41,014 bases of DNA from CAZVJA01 sp964626885 (GTDB lineage Bacteria; Planctomycetota; Planctomycetia; Planctomycetales; Planctomycetaceae). Location of the stretch: the NCBI GenBank assembly GCA_964626885.1, contig CAZVJA010000022.1:1-41014 (forward strand), written 5' to 3'. The notes under the pieces are model-generated. The model was not told where the DNA came from, searched no databases, and saw only the letters and a program-made list of their open reading frames with translations. Of the stretch, positions 1 through 8,277 are shown one piece after another (positions within the stretch are counted from its first letter, which is position 1; each line of letters opens with the position of its first letter). Made by a program: the position numbers and the translations under genes.

Positions 1-326
1 AAAGTTGAAGCCCTCTACCATCTTGAGGACCGCCCGTCCATCGCACCAATTCCGCAGGCGGTGGCTGACGGCTTCGGATTAGCAACGATCGATGCGGAAC
101 GGTTGATTTTCGGTTTGTCCTCGATTTCGTGGGACGAGTGGGTTGCCGCCTGGGAGGATGCGGGTCACGACGCCCGGCCGGATCTTCTGTCCCGCGTTGA
201 GATATTGGGAAATCCGACCGAGGGGCATGCGGGGCTTGGAAGCCATAGAATTGCGGCGGCGGCTCCCCCGGTGTGACAAGCCGTCACATTCGCTGCGTCC
301 ATTGTGTGTCAGTACGGAAGATCGGA
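1..326. other. Left edge, no supported gene
   Basis: One frame on the + strand is open from the first base to a TGA at 274-276, giving about 91 residues without a recognisable domain. The opposite strand is also open in two frames, so openness alone means little at this base composition. It could be the tail of an upstream gene that was cut off. The last bases include the likely Shine-Dalgarno GGAAG at 316-320 of the next gene. Confidence 0.3.
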
Positions 327-1907
327 ATGACCGACGACCGCTCCGCAACGCTCATTCGATCGCTCACACGTCCCTCCGTGTATGGCGCCGACGTGGTCGC
401 GGTGGAGCTGATCGAGACGCATATCTCGTGGGTGCTGCTCACCGGTCGATATGCGTATAAAATCAAGAAACCGGTGAATCTTGGATTTCTCGATTTCTCC
501 ACGCTCGACAAGCGTCGAAGATTCTGCGAGGAAGAGTTGCGGTTGAACGGTCGTTTGGCGCCTAAGATTTATCTCGATGTGGTACCGATTACCGGCACGG
601 CCAATGACCCGCACATCGGCGGCAGCGGAGAACCCATCGAGTTCGCCGTTCGAATGCGGCAGTTCCCGCATGACGCGCTGCTCAGTCTTGCGCTGGCCGA
701 CGGCCGGCTGACCTTCGCGCACATCGACTGGCTGGCACGCGAAGTGGCGGATTTCCACGCTCGAACGGCAATCGCGTCGGTGGACTCCGATTACGGCACG
801 CCGCCGCGCATCGAGCACCCCGCCGAGGAGAATATTTCTCACCTGCTCGCCGCGAATCTCAGTACCGATGATCACGCTCGCATTTCGGCGCTGCATGATT
901 GGAGCCGTCGGGAGTTCGGATTTCATCGCCAAGACTTCGAGCTTCGTCGATTATCGGGGTTCGTGCGCGAATGCCACGGTGACATGCACTTGGGAAACAT
1001 GATCCTCGACGGCGGCGACATCGTCCTGTTCGACTGCATTGAGTTCAATGACTACCTGCGATGGATCGATGTCATGAGCGAAACGGCCTTCTGCGCGATG
1101 GACCTGGAAGACCGGGGCCGGCCCGATTTCGCGCACCGCTTCCTCAATGCATACCTGGAGAATACCGGAGATTACGCGGGGCTCGCGGTGCTGCGGTTTT
1201 ACCTCGTGTATCGCGCACTGGTCCGCGCAAAGGTGGCTTCCCTGCGTTTGGGGCAGTCCGGTGTCGATTCGGCCGAGATTGCGCGACTCCGCCGGGAAGT
1301 GCACAATTACATCGAGTTGGCGGAGCGGTACACGCAGCCTTCTCAGCCGTTCTTGTGTATTACGCATGGGTTCTCCGGTGGCGGGAAGACCACCGGAACG
1401 CAGGGGGTGATCGATGCTCTCGGCGCGATCCGTATTCGATCAGACGTCGAGAGGAAGCGTTTGGCCGGGTTGGACGCGTTGTCGCAAAGCGGATCCGGTA
1501 TTGGCGAGAAGCTGTATACTTCCGATTCGACCACCGCGACGTACGCGCGATTGGCGGAGCTTGCCGAGCAGGTGGTCCGCGCGGGATTCCCGGTCGTCGT
1601 CGATGCGACTTTTCTTAAGCGTTTACAGCGCGATGATATTCGCCGAATCGCGGAACGATTGCAGACGCCGTTTCTCATTCTCGATTTTCAGGCGAATGAC
1701 GAGACCTTGCGTAAACGGGTCAAACTGCGTGCTGAGTCGGGACGGGATGCCTCCGAAGCGGGCATTGAAGTGCTTGAGCATCAGATCCGCACACAGGAGC
1801 CGCTCGGCCCCGATGAGTTGATGTTTGTTCTCACCGTCAATACGGAGAGTCCGGGAGACATTACCGACCTTCCGCGTCGAGTGCTCGAACGTGTCACTTC
1901 AAGCTGA
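327..1907 (+). CDS. Bifunctional aminoglycoside-phosphotransferase-like / P-loop ATPase protein
   Basis: A 526-residue fusion of two kinase-like folds. The N-terminal ~330 residues resemble the APH/choline-kinase family: the catalytic-loop motif HGDMHLGN is followed about 12 residues later by the metal-binding Asp in LFDCIEFN. The C-terminal ~180 residues are a P-loop NTPase of the AAA_33 type, with Walker A GFSGGGKT near residue 350. Proteins of this architecture and length (about 500-530 aa) are widespread in bacteria, are usually annotated as bifunctional, and have no firmly known substrate, so a drug-resistance role should not be assumed. I chose the ATG at 327 because GGAAG sits six bases upstream; an in-frame GTG at 273 would add 18 atypical residues. 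The 3' end overlaps the convergent photolyase gene by 14 bp. Confidence 0.85.
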   Translation: MTDDRSATLIRSLTRPSVYGADVVAVELIETHISWVLLTGRYAYKIKKPVNLGFLDFSTLDKRRRFCEEELRLNGRLAPKIYLDVVPITGTANDPHIGGSGEPIEFAVRMRQFPHDALLSLALADGRLTFAHIDWLAREVADFHARTAIASVDSDYGTPPRIEHPAEENISHLLAANLSTDDHARISALHDWSRREFGFHRQDFELRRLSGFVRECHGDMHLGNMILDGGDIVLFDCIEFNDYLRWIDVMSETAFCAMDLEDRGRPDFAHRFLNAYLENTGDYAGLAVLRFYLVYRALVRAKVASLRLGQSGVDSAEIARLRREVHNYIELAERYTQPSQPFLCITHGFSGGGKTTGTQGVIDALGAIRIRSDVERKRLAGLDALSQSGSGIGEKLYTSDSTTATYARLAELAEQVVRAGFPVVVDATFLKRLQRDDIRRIAERLQTPFLILDFQANDETLRKRVKLRAESGRDASEAGIEVLEHQIRTQEPLGPDELMFVLTVNTESPGDITDLPRRVLERVTSS

Positions 1908-3345
1908 CTCGCGACCGATAGAGCGCGAGCGCCTGCTTTCGCGCTTCCGCATGGTCGACGATCGGTCGTGGATAATTCTCGCCCAGTTGGACATTTGCGG
2001 CAGCGAGGACGTCGCGCGGCGCTTTCCACGGTTCGTGCAGAAATCGTGTGGGTAACTTCGCGATCTCGGGCACCCAGCGGCGGATGTACTCGCCTTCCGC
2101 ATCGAACTTCTCTCCCTGTGACACAGGATTGAAGATGCGGAAGAATGGAGCCGCATCCGCCCCGCAACCGGCGGTCCATTGCCAGCCGAGTGTGTTATTG
2201 GCGAGGTCGGCATCGACGAGGGTGTCCCAGAACCACGCTGCACCCTCCTGCCAGGAGATGAGCAAGTCTTTCGTCAGAAACGACGAGACGATCATCCGCA
2301 CGCGGTTGTGCATCCAGCCGGTGGTCCACAACTCGCGCATGCCGGCGTCGACGATCGGGTATCCCGTTCGACCGCGTTTCCAGGCATCAAAGAGTCGGCG
2401 ATTTGATTCCCAGGGGAATTTCTCGAATGGAGCGCGGAGCGGACGATCTGTCGTATTAGGAAAGTGATAGAGCAGGTGATGTGCGAACTCGCGCCAACCA
2501 AGCTCGGCCAGATAGATCTCGGCGCTATTAAGTTTTTCAGAGGCACGAAGCGACCTGGCATGGGCCATCACGCGCTGCCAGACACGGCGAATGCTGATCT
2601 CCCCGAAATGCAGGTGGGGTGACAACTGAGAGGTTCCCTTCAGATGCGGTAGGTTTCGTCCCGTCCCGTATTCGTCAACGGCATCGTCGAGAAATCGTTC
2701 GAGCCGTGCCAGAGCGCCCGCCGACCCCGGCGTCCAAGCGTTGTGCATTCCGGCAGTCCAAGCGATCCTTGGCTCAAGTCCTAGATCGTCGAGCGAAATT
2801 GAAGCCGGCCAATCCACAGGCGAGTGCAATTTTGTTGGGGCAGAGAATGTATCAACCGGTGGTACCTTCGCGAGACATGTCTTCCAGAACGGAGTGTAGA
2901 CCTGATAGGGCGCGCTCTGTTTTGTTTGGATGTCCCAAGGCTCGAACAGCAAACTCCCGTTGAAACTGCGGACTTCGAGACCCTCCGCATCGAGAGACTG
3001 CTTGATTTGCTTGTCGCGGCGAATGACGGCCGGCTCGTAACGGCGATTCCAGAAGCAGGCTCGCGCGCCGGTTTTCCGTACCAGTTCTCGAAGTGTTTCG
3101 AGACTTGGTCCCCGCCGGATGATCAGCCGTGACCCGAGCGGCTTGAGCTCCGCGGCAAGACTCTTCAGAGACTGATGCAGCCACCACCGCGACGCCGCGC
3201 CGGGTGTCCATTTCCCTTCTTCGTCTGGAGCCTGTATGTAAACCGGGATGACGGGACCGCCGAGTTCGACAGCGGCGGCCAGCGCAGGGTTGTCGTCGAG
3301 CCGCAGATCCTGTCGGAACCAGAGGATCGCCGGAGTGCCGGACAC
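1894..3345 (-). CDS. phr: Deoxyribodipyrimidine photolyase (class I cryptochrome/photolyase family)
   Basis: A 483-residue light-driven DNA repair enzyme that splits UV-induced pyrimidine dimers using FADH-. The N-terminal antenna-binding alpha/beta domain opens with ILWFRQDLRLDDNPAL. The C-terminal FAD-binding domain shows TSQLSPHLHFGEIS, LGWREFAHHLL, GWMHNRVRM and GWQWTAGCGADAAPFFRIFNP-type motifs that match class I CPD photolyases such as E. coli PhrB (472 aa). The conserved tryptophans in these motifs would serve the electron-transfer chain. I chose a GTG start because GAAGGA lies six bases before it; earlier in-frame starts would run into the icd gene. It lies 61 bp after icd on the same strand, so co-transcription is possible. 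A 6-4 photolyase or cryptochrome role is less likely but not excluded. Confidence 0.93.
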   Translation of the reverse strand: MSGTPAILWFRQDLRLDDNPALAAAVELGGPVIPVYIQAPDEEGKWTPGAASRWWLHQSLKSLAAELKPLGSRLIIRRGPSLETLRELVRKTGARACFWNRRYEPAVIRRDKQIKQSLDAEGLEVRSFNGSLLFEPWDIQTKQSAPYQVYTPFWKTCLAKVPPVDTFSAPTKLHSPVDWPASISLDDLGLEPRIAWTAGMHNAWTPGSAGALARLERFLDDAVDEYGTGRNLPHLKGTSQLSPHLHFGEISIRRVWQRVMAHARSLRASEKLNSAEIYLAELGWREFAHHLLYHFPNTTDRPLRAPFEKFPWESNRRLFDAWKRGRTGYPIVDAGMRELWTTGWMHNRVRMIVSSFLTKDLLISWQEGAAWFWDTLVDADLANNTLGWQWTAGCGADAAPFFRIFNPVSQGEKFDAEGEYIRRWVPEIAKLPTRFLHEPWKAPRDVLAAANVQLGENYPRPIVDHAEARKQALALYRSRVSLK

Positions 3346-3406
3346 AACATGTCCTTCATCAGGAGTTTTGCCATGAGTTGTTCGAGGCGATTCATCCGTG
3401 GGCCGG

Positions 3407-4432
3407 TTATTTGAGTCCGGCGATGACCGCATCCGCGAATTGCTCGGTGCTGAGATTTCCCCCAAGATCGCGGGTCTTTTTTCCGTTTGCTAATGCCTGA
3501 TTGTAGGCGGCCTTGATGCGGTCGGCGACCGCGTTGCATGACTGGTCTTTGTGTGTTGTAGCGAGGTGATGGAGCATCATCACGGCAGACATCAGCAACG
3601 CCAGCGGATTGGCGATTCCCTTTCCGGCGATGTCGGGAGCGGAACCGTGCACGGCCTCGAACACGGCATCTTCATCGCCGATGTTCGCTCCCGGAACGAC
3701 GCCGAGCCCTCCGACCAGCCCCGCACAGAGATCGCTGACGACGTCGCCATACAGGTTTTCGAGCAGCAGCATGTCGAACTGAGACGGATCCTGCACGAGC
3801 TTCATGCAGCCGGCGTCGATAATCAGCTCTTGATACTCGACCTGCGGGAATTCCTCGTCGTGAATTTTTCGGGCGCAGCGGAGGAACAGACCGTCGGTCA
3901 TTTTCATGATGTTCGCTTTATGGAAGACCGTCACCTTTTTTCTGCCTCGCTCCACGGCATAACGGAATGCCCAGCGGGCGATGCGCAAGCAGGCGGTCTG
4001 CGTCGCGACTTTCATGCTCATCACGACGTCGTCCGTGACCTGGTTCTCGACGCCGCTGTACAATCCTTCGGTATTCTCGCGGATGATGACGAGATCGACG
4101 CCGGTGAATCGTGTCGACACCCCTTCGAGATTGCGGACCGGGCGCACCGCGGCGTACAGGTTGAGCTTCTTGCGGAGCTGGACATTGATGGAGGTGAACC
4201 CCTCGCCGACCGGAGTCGTGCAGGGGCCCTTCAGGGCGACGCGGCAACGGCGGATGGCATCGAGAGTTTCGGTGGGGAGGACGTCTCGCCCCGCTTCCAG
4301 GGCGGTGATTCCCGCAGTGTGCTCTTCCCACTCGACAGGTGCGCCGGCAGCAGCGAGAATTCTTTTGACGGCGGCTGTGACCTCTGGACCGATTCCATCC
4401 CCTGGAATCAACACGGCTTTGTACGTTGTCAT
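3407..4432 (-). CDS. icd: Isocitrate dehydrogenase, NAD-type (isocitrate/isopropylmalate dehydrogenase family)
   Basis: A 341-residue beta-decarboxylating dehydrogenase that oxidises isocitrate to 2-oxoglutarate in the TCA cycle. It opens with LIPGDGIGPEV, has the substrate-loop region with FTSINVQLRKKL, the family signature IRENTEGLYSG, and the metal-binding DxxxD region near LLLENLYGDVVSD. At the cofactor site the sequence reads HGSAPDIAGKG (from about residue 262). The Asp-Ile pair after Pro replaces the Lys-Tyr of NADP-dependent E. coli Icd, which predicts NAD+ as cofactor. The length fits the IDH3-like subgroup rather than the 416-residue E. coli form. The ATG at 4432 is preceded by GAGGAG. 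Homoisocitrate or 3-isopropylmalate dehydrogenase are alternative family members, but the IRENTEGLYSG context favours isocitrate. The gene is divergent from nuoA. Confidence 0.85.
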   Translation of the reverse strand: MTTYKAVLIPGDGIGPEVTAAVKRILAAAGAPVEWEEHTAGITALEAGRDVLPTETLDAIRRCRVALKGPCTTPVGEGFTSINVQLRKKLNLYAAVRPVRNLEGVSTRFTGVDLVIIRENTEGLYSGVENQVTDDVVMSMKVATQTACLRIARWAFRYAVERGRKKVTVFHKANIMKMTDGLFLRCARKIHDEEFPQVEYQELIIDAGCMKLVQDPSQFDMLLLENLYGDVVSDLCAGLVGGLGVVPGANIGDEDAVFEAVHGSAPDIAGKGIANPLALLMSAVMMLHHLATTHKDQSCNAVADRIKAAYNQALANGKKTRDLGGNLSTEQFADAVIAGLK

Positions 4433-4791
4433 CGCAAGTTGCTCCTCAAGCTGTGAAGTTCGCCAGAGAGTGCCCCGGGTCACGAATAACGCGATCGCCA
4501 AGAACTCGAATTCCCAATTAGGATCGGTAGCAGAATCTCCTTCTGTTCGCCCGCAAGATTAACAGCCCCCAGGCAGGCCGAAAAGGCCGCACAGTACCGC
4601 GATTTCGTCACGTTGCCGTCCTAATGGCAGTGGCAAGCGCGCAGAGGAGGCTGTTACAGGGTGATTCTTCACGGCCGAGCGAACCTTGTCAGCCTGAGGC
4701 AGTTTCGATACAGTCAGCCCGTCAGGCGGAGATTGCGTAAAGCCTTCCCCAGAAGCGGAATCGGGCACTCACAGGGAGCAGGTGAGGCGTC
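4433..4791. promoter_or_regulatory. Divergent intergenic region between icd and nuoA
   Basis: This 359-bp stretch has no convincing coding frame and must carry the leftward icd promoter and the rightward nuo promoter. The only elements I can point to are the ribosome binding sites at its two ends (GAGGAG for icd, GGTGAGG at 4781-4787 for nuoA) and a weak TTGTCA element at about 4686 with poor -10 matches downstream. A small hairpin, GGCC-GAAAA-GGCC at 4576-4588, has no T tract. No operator could be recognised. Confidence 0.5.
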
Positions 4792-5178
4792 GTGGAGCAG
4801 TTGGATTCTTTTCAACCTGTATTTGTGTATCTGGCTGTGCTGGGTGGGTTTGTGATTACAAACCTCATCCTGGCGCATGTCATTGGGCCGCGCCGCAAGA
4901 CGGCAGTCAAGCAGATGCCCTACGAGTCGGGAATGGACCCGGTGGGCGATGCCCGCCAGCCGTTCGACGTCAAATTTTACTTGGTGGCGATCTTGTTTCT
5001 CGTGTTCGACGTGGAGTTGTTATTCCTCTATCCCTGGGCCGTCAGTGCCTATGTGTCGGACGGGGGAGTGCCCGATGACTTGCGGGGAACGGTGTTCTGC
5101 CTGATGCTCGTGTTCATGGCGACGTTGGCGATTGCGTACATCTACGCGTGGAGAAAAGGAGTCTTCCGCTGGCGATGA
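4792..5178 (+). CDS. nuoA: NADH-quinone oxidoreductase subunit A
   Basis: A 128-residue membrane subunit of complex I with three predicted transmembrane helices. It contains the family hallmark loop YESGMDPVGDARQPFDVKFY followed by a helix with the conserved acidic residues of LFLVFDVELLFLYPWA, near the quinone cavity and the first proton path. The GTG start is supported by GGTGAGG four bases upstream. It is the first gene of a 14-gene cluster and lies 83 bp before nuoB. Length and motifs are normal for the family. Confidence 0.96.
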   Translation: MEQLDSFQPVFVYLAVLGGFVITNLILAHVIGPRRKTAVKQMPYESGMDPVGDARQPFDVKFYLVAILFLVFDVELLFLYPWAVSAYVSDGGVPDDLRGTVFCLMLVFMATLAIAYIYAWRKGVFRWR

Positions 5179-5261
5179 AGCCGTCGGAGCACGGCTCGTC
5201 AAAGAGCGGAACGCAAAACATTTGGCCGGGCGGCTCTGCTCGGTTTCGATAGGAACCAGAC

Positions 5262-5864
5262 GTGGCAAAATCCGCGGGCATGCCTGAAAACGTGTTCATG
5301 ACGCAGCTCGACGCAGCCGCGAACTGGGCGCGCTCGAACAGCTTGTGGCCGATGCCAGTTGCCACTGCCTGCTGCGGTATCGAATTGATGGCGACCGCTT
5401 CTTCGCGGCATGATCTGGCCCGGTTTGGTGCCGAAGTGATGCGCTTCAGTCCCCGTCAGTGTGATCTGCTAGTCGTCGCGGGGCGGGTTGTAATGAAGAT
5501 GCTGCCGGTCCTGCAGCGGATCTGGCTGCAAATGCCGGAACCGAAGTGGTGCATCTCGATGGGGGCTTGTGCCTGCACGGGAGGTGTGTTCGATACCTAC
5601 TCCGTCGTCCAGGGGGTCGATCGTTTTATTCCGGTCGATTTGTACGTTCCGGGTTGCCCGCCCCGTCCCGAGCAGTTGTTGCAAGGTTTGATTGCGCTGC
5701 AGGATAAAATTCGCCACGGCGGCACGTTGACGGGGACCGAGTTCGAAAAACGAACGTTGCCGGAAGGCCCGCGACCGCTCGAAGCGGACGAGATCCGTCG
5801 TATCCGAGAGGCGAATCTTCAGGACGCGGTGCAGGCAGGCGGCGGTGGATCGCTGGGGCGTTGA
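5262..5864 (+). CDS. nuoB: NADH-quinone oxidoreductase subunit B
   Basis: A 200-residue peripheral-arm subunit that holds the terminal [4Fe-4S] cluster N2, the direct electron donor to quinone. The four expected ligands are visible: the tandem Cys37-Cys38 in ATACCGIELM, Cys103 in SMGACACTGG, and Cys132 in VPGCPPRPE. The usual ACASSGG loop reads ACACTGG here, giving an extra cysteine (Cys105) next to a cluster ligand. The start is GTG with AGGA seven bases upstream. The C-terminal ~35 residues are charged and variable. It precedes nuoC by 67 bp if the preferred nuoC start is used. Confidence 0.96.
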   Translation: MAKSAGMPENVFMTQLDAAANWARSNSLWPMPVATACCGIELMATASSRHDLARFGAEVMRFSPRQCDLLVVAGRVVMKMLPVLQRIWLQMPEPKWCISMGACACTGGVFDTYSVVQGVDRFIPVDLYVPGCPPRPEQLLQGLIALQDKIRHGGTLTGTEFEKRTLPEGPRPLEADEIRRIREANLQDAVQAGGGGSLGR

Positions 5865-5931
5865 GAAGGATTGTAATCGGAAACGTGGTGCGGTCGTGGG
5901 CGAAGATTTTCGGAGAGAGGGGGAAGGACGG

Positions 5932-6438
5932 GTGGCGGACGAGTTTCAGGGGGAAGCGGTGCTCAAGGCGTGCCTGAAGGCAAGTGAATTGCCGTTGGTT
6001 CGTTTTCGAGACAATGTGCGGATTACCGTCCCTTCCCCAGACTTGCTGCCGGCGCTTCGCTGTCTGAAAAACGAATGTGGATACGACATGCTGGTGGACA
6101 TCACGGCGGTCGATTATTTGGAGTACCCGGATGCCACCGATCGGTTTGGCGTGGTCTATGCACTGCTCGATACAGCCAGCGGTGCCCGAGTGCTCGTCAA
6201 GACGCTGCTGAATGAGCCCGAGTTGACGCTCTCCTCCGTCGTGTCGTTGTGGCGGTCGGCCGACTGGTTGGAGCGGGAGGTGTACGACATGTTCGGCATC
6301 ACCTTCGCCGGGCATCCGGATCATCGACGGATTTTGTTGCCTGAAGAGTTCGCGGCGTTTCCGTTGCGGAAAGATTACCCGTTGCGTGGCCGGGGAGAGC
6401 GGCACAATTTTCCGGTCATTACGCGTGCGGAGAGTTGA
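5932..6438 (+). CDS. nuoC: NADH-quinone oxidoreductase subunit C (30 kDa subunit)
   Basis: A 168-residue hydrophilic subunit of the peripheral arm, separate from NuoD and not fused to it as in E. coli. The family signature is clear: EREVYDMFGITFAGHPDHRRILLPE followed by PLRKDYPL near the C terminus. I chose the GTG at 5932 because the purine-rich GGGGGAAGGA tract lies directly upstream. The in-frame GTG at 5896 would add 12 residues, and an ATG at 5845 would overlap nuoB. The N-terminal part, rich in VRITVPSPDLLPAL-type segments, corresponds to the alpha/beta core that packs on NuoD. Confidence 0.93.
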   Translation: MADEFQGEAVLKACLKASELPLVRFRDNVRITVPSPDLLPALRCLKNECGYDMLVDITAVDYLEYPDATDRFGVVYALLDTASGARVLVKTLLNEPELTLSSVVSLWRSADWLEREVYDMFGITFAGHPDHRRILLPEEFAAFPLRKDYPLRGRGERHNFPVITRAES

Positions 6439-6505
6439 ATGTGGGTGCTTACCGCCGGTTGGCAGCGGCGGGTTAATGGTTTCACGGTGAATCGACAAAG
6501 TTTCA

Positions 6506-6526
6506 TGCTGAATGCTGATTGTTGAA
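6506..6526. repeat. Three degenerate tandem heptamers in the nuoC-nuoD gap
   Basis: The units TGCTGAA, TGCTGAT and TGTTGAA follow each other in exact 7-base register just before nuoD. They lie in non-coding sequence. The array is short, so chance is possible. It resembles the short heptameric tandem repeats seen between genes in some bacteria. Confidence 0.45.
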
Positions 6527-6540
6527 AGCTAGTTCTCCCC

Positions 6541-7761
6541 ATGCCTTTTGAAGTATCCGATCTTGCAACGACCGAAGTCCCGGAGAAGGAATATCTCTGG
6601 ACGTTGAACTTCGGGCCGCAGCATCCCGCGACGCACACGACGCTTCGGCTGGTGCTCACTCTCGATGGCGAGAAAGTCGTAAAGGCGGTTCCGGATATCG
6701 GTTATTTGCACAGCGGGTTCGAGAAACTGGGAGAGCATCTCGATTTCAACCAGTATGTCACCATCGTCGACCGGATGAACTATATTTCTCCGCTCGCGAA
6801 CGAAATCTCGTGGCATCACGCGGTCGAAAAGCTGCTGGGGGTCGAACTCACTCCCCGCTGCAAATATCTGCGGACGATTCTCGCCGAGTTGATGCGCCTG
6901 CACGACCATTTATTGAACATCGGTACAACGGGTCTCGACCTCGGCGCGTTCACGGCATTTTTATACGCCTTCCAGCAGCGGGAATTGATCTACGACATCT
7001 GCGAGAGCGCCTCCGGACAACGTTTTCACTCGAGCTATACTCGAGTCGGTGGGGTGCTGTTTGACGTCGACAACGCGTGGGTTGAGAAAGTCCGCAGCTT
7101 CATCCGGGGATTTACCCGGACGCATGAGGAAATCACCCGGCTGCTGAACCGTAATCGGATCTTCATCGACCGTACGCGCGACATTGGATTTTTATCGAAA
7201 GAAGACGCGATCAACTTCGGCTGCACCGGTCCCGTGGCTCGCGCCAGCGGTGTCGTCCGCGATCTCCGCAAGGACGAGCCCTATCTGGCGTACGCCGATC
7301 TCGACTTCCGCGTCATCTGCTCCAAGGGAGGGGATTGCTACGCTCGTTATCTCGTTCGGATGCAGGAGATGCTCGAAAGCATCCGCATCATCGAACAGGC
7401 GATAGAAAACATTCCAGCGGGCCCGGTGTGCGTCGATCCGGAAGGTCGCGCGGTGCTCCCTGGCAAGCCATCCGTGTATCAAAGCATCGAAGGGCTGATT
7501 CAGCACTTTGAAGTGCTGATGCCGAACCGTGGTTTCGTCGCGCCGATGGCGGAGCTGTATGCCGCGACGGAATCTCCGAATGGCGAACTGGGCTACTACC
7601 TTGTCGGGAATGAGACGAATCGCGCGTACCGCGCCCGCACTCGCCCGCCGTCGTATATACATTTTTCCGTCTTCCCACACATGATTCGGGATCACATGCT
7701 CAGCGATGTGGTGGCGGTGCTGGGAAGCTTGAATATCATCGCGGCGGAGTTGGACCGATGA
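6541..7761 (+). CDS. nuoD: NADH-quinone oxidoreductase subunit D (49 kDa subunit)
   Basis: A 406-residue subunit that forms the quinone-binding pocket with NuoB and descends from the large subunit of NiFe hydrogenases. Visible features are FGPQHPATH near residue 24, YLHSGFEKLGEH carrying the conserved quinone-site His, and DRMNYISPLANE with the conserved quinone-site Tyr. The C terminus, LNIIAAELDR, is a variant of the usual DPVxGExDR ending. Length agrees with Thermus Nqo4 (409 aa). The last four bases overlap nuoE (ATGA), which suggests translational coupling. A 102-bp gap separates it from nuoC. Confidence 0.97.
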   Translation: MPFEVSDLATTEVPEKEYLWTLNFGPQHPATHTTLRLVLTLDGEKVVKAVPDIGYLHSGFEKLGEHLDFNQYVTIVDRMNYISPLANEISWHHAVEKLLGVELTPRCKYLRTILAELMRLHDHLLNIGTTGLDLGAFTAFLYAFQQRELIYDICESASGQRFHSSYTRVGGVLFDVDNAWVEKVRSFIRGFTRTHEEITRLLNRNRIFIDRTRDIGFLSKEDAINFGCTGPVARASGVVRDLRKDEPYLAYADLDFRVICSKGGDCYARYLVRMQEMLESIRIIEQAIENIPAGPVCVDPEGRAVLPGKPSVYQSIEGLIQHFEVLMPNRGFVAPMAELYAATESPNGELGYYLVGNETNRAYRARTRPPSYIHFSVFPHMIRDHMLSDVVAVLGSLNIIAAELDR

Positions 7762-8237
7762 GCGCGTTGACCGATGCCATGAAGCAGCGGATTCGGGACC
7801 TGTTCTCAAACTACCCGAACAAGCGGGCGGTAACGCTTCCTGCACTGCACATTGTTCAGGATGAATTGCGCCACGTTCCGCTCGAGGCGATTCGCGAAAT
7901 CGCCGAATTGCTCGAACTGCACCCGTCTGAAGTACACGACACAATGAGTTTCTACGGCTTCTTTCGCGAAGAAGGGCAGCCGTTGGGGAAGCATCGAGTA
8001 TGGGTCTGTCGCAGCCTTTCGTGCATGTTGCGCGGGGGGGAGCAGTTGCTCGATGATGTGTGTGAGGGCTTGAAGGTTGCACCCGGAGAGACGACCGCCG
8101 ACGGCAAAGTGACGATCGAGTTCGGCGAATGCCTGGGGGCTTGCGAAGGGGCACCTTGCCTGCTCGTTGACGACGAGTGCCACGTGAATCAGACCGCGGA
8201 AAGTGCGAAGAAATTATTGACGAGTCTGTCACATTGA
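7758..8237 (+). CDS. nuoE: NADH-quinone oxidoreductase subunit E (24 kDa subunit)
   Basis: A 159-residue thioredoxin-fold subunit of the NADH-oxidising module that binds the [2Fe-2S] cluster N1a. The ligands match the family spacing: Cys84 and Cys89 in VCRSLSCML, and Cys125 and Cys129 in GECLGACEGAPC. The N-terminal helical part with HPSEVHDTMSFYGFF is also typical. Its ATG overlaps the nuoD stop by four bases. nuoF follows after 40 bp. Confidence 0.96.
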   Translation: MSALTDAMKQRIRDLFSNYPNKRAVTLPALHIVQDELRHVPLEAIREIAELLELHPSEVHDTMSFYGFFREEGQPLGKHRVWVCRSLSCMLRGGEQLLDDVCEGLKVAPGETTADGKVTIEFGECLGACEGAPCLLVDDECHVNQTAESAKKLLTSLSH

Positions 8238-8277
8238 ATGTTGTGATAAGCCCACGGACGGCGGTCGGTGGGCGTGA

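Noticed and set aside
3551..4456. Long + strand frame of 301 codons opposite icd
   Set aside because: It is the antisense shadow of a clearly recognisable isocitrate dehydrogenase gene with conserved motifs on the other strand.
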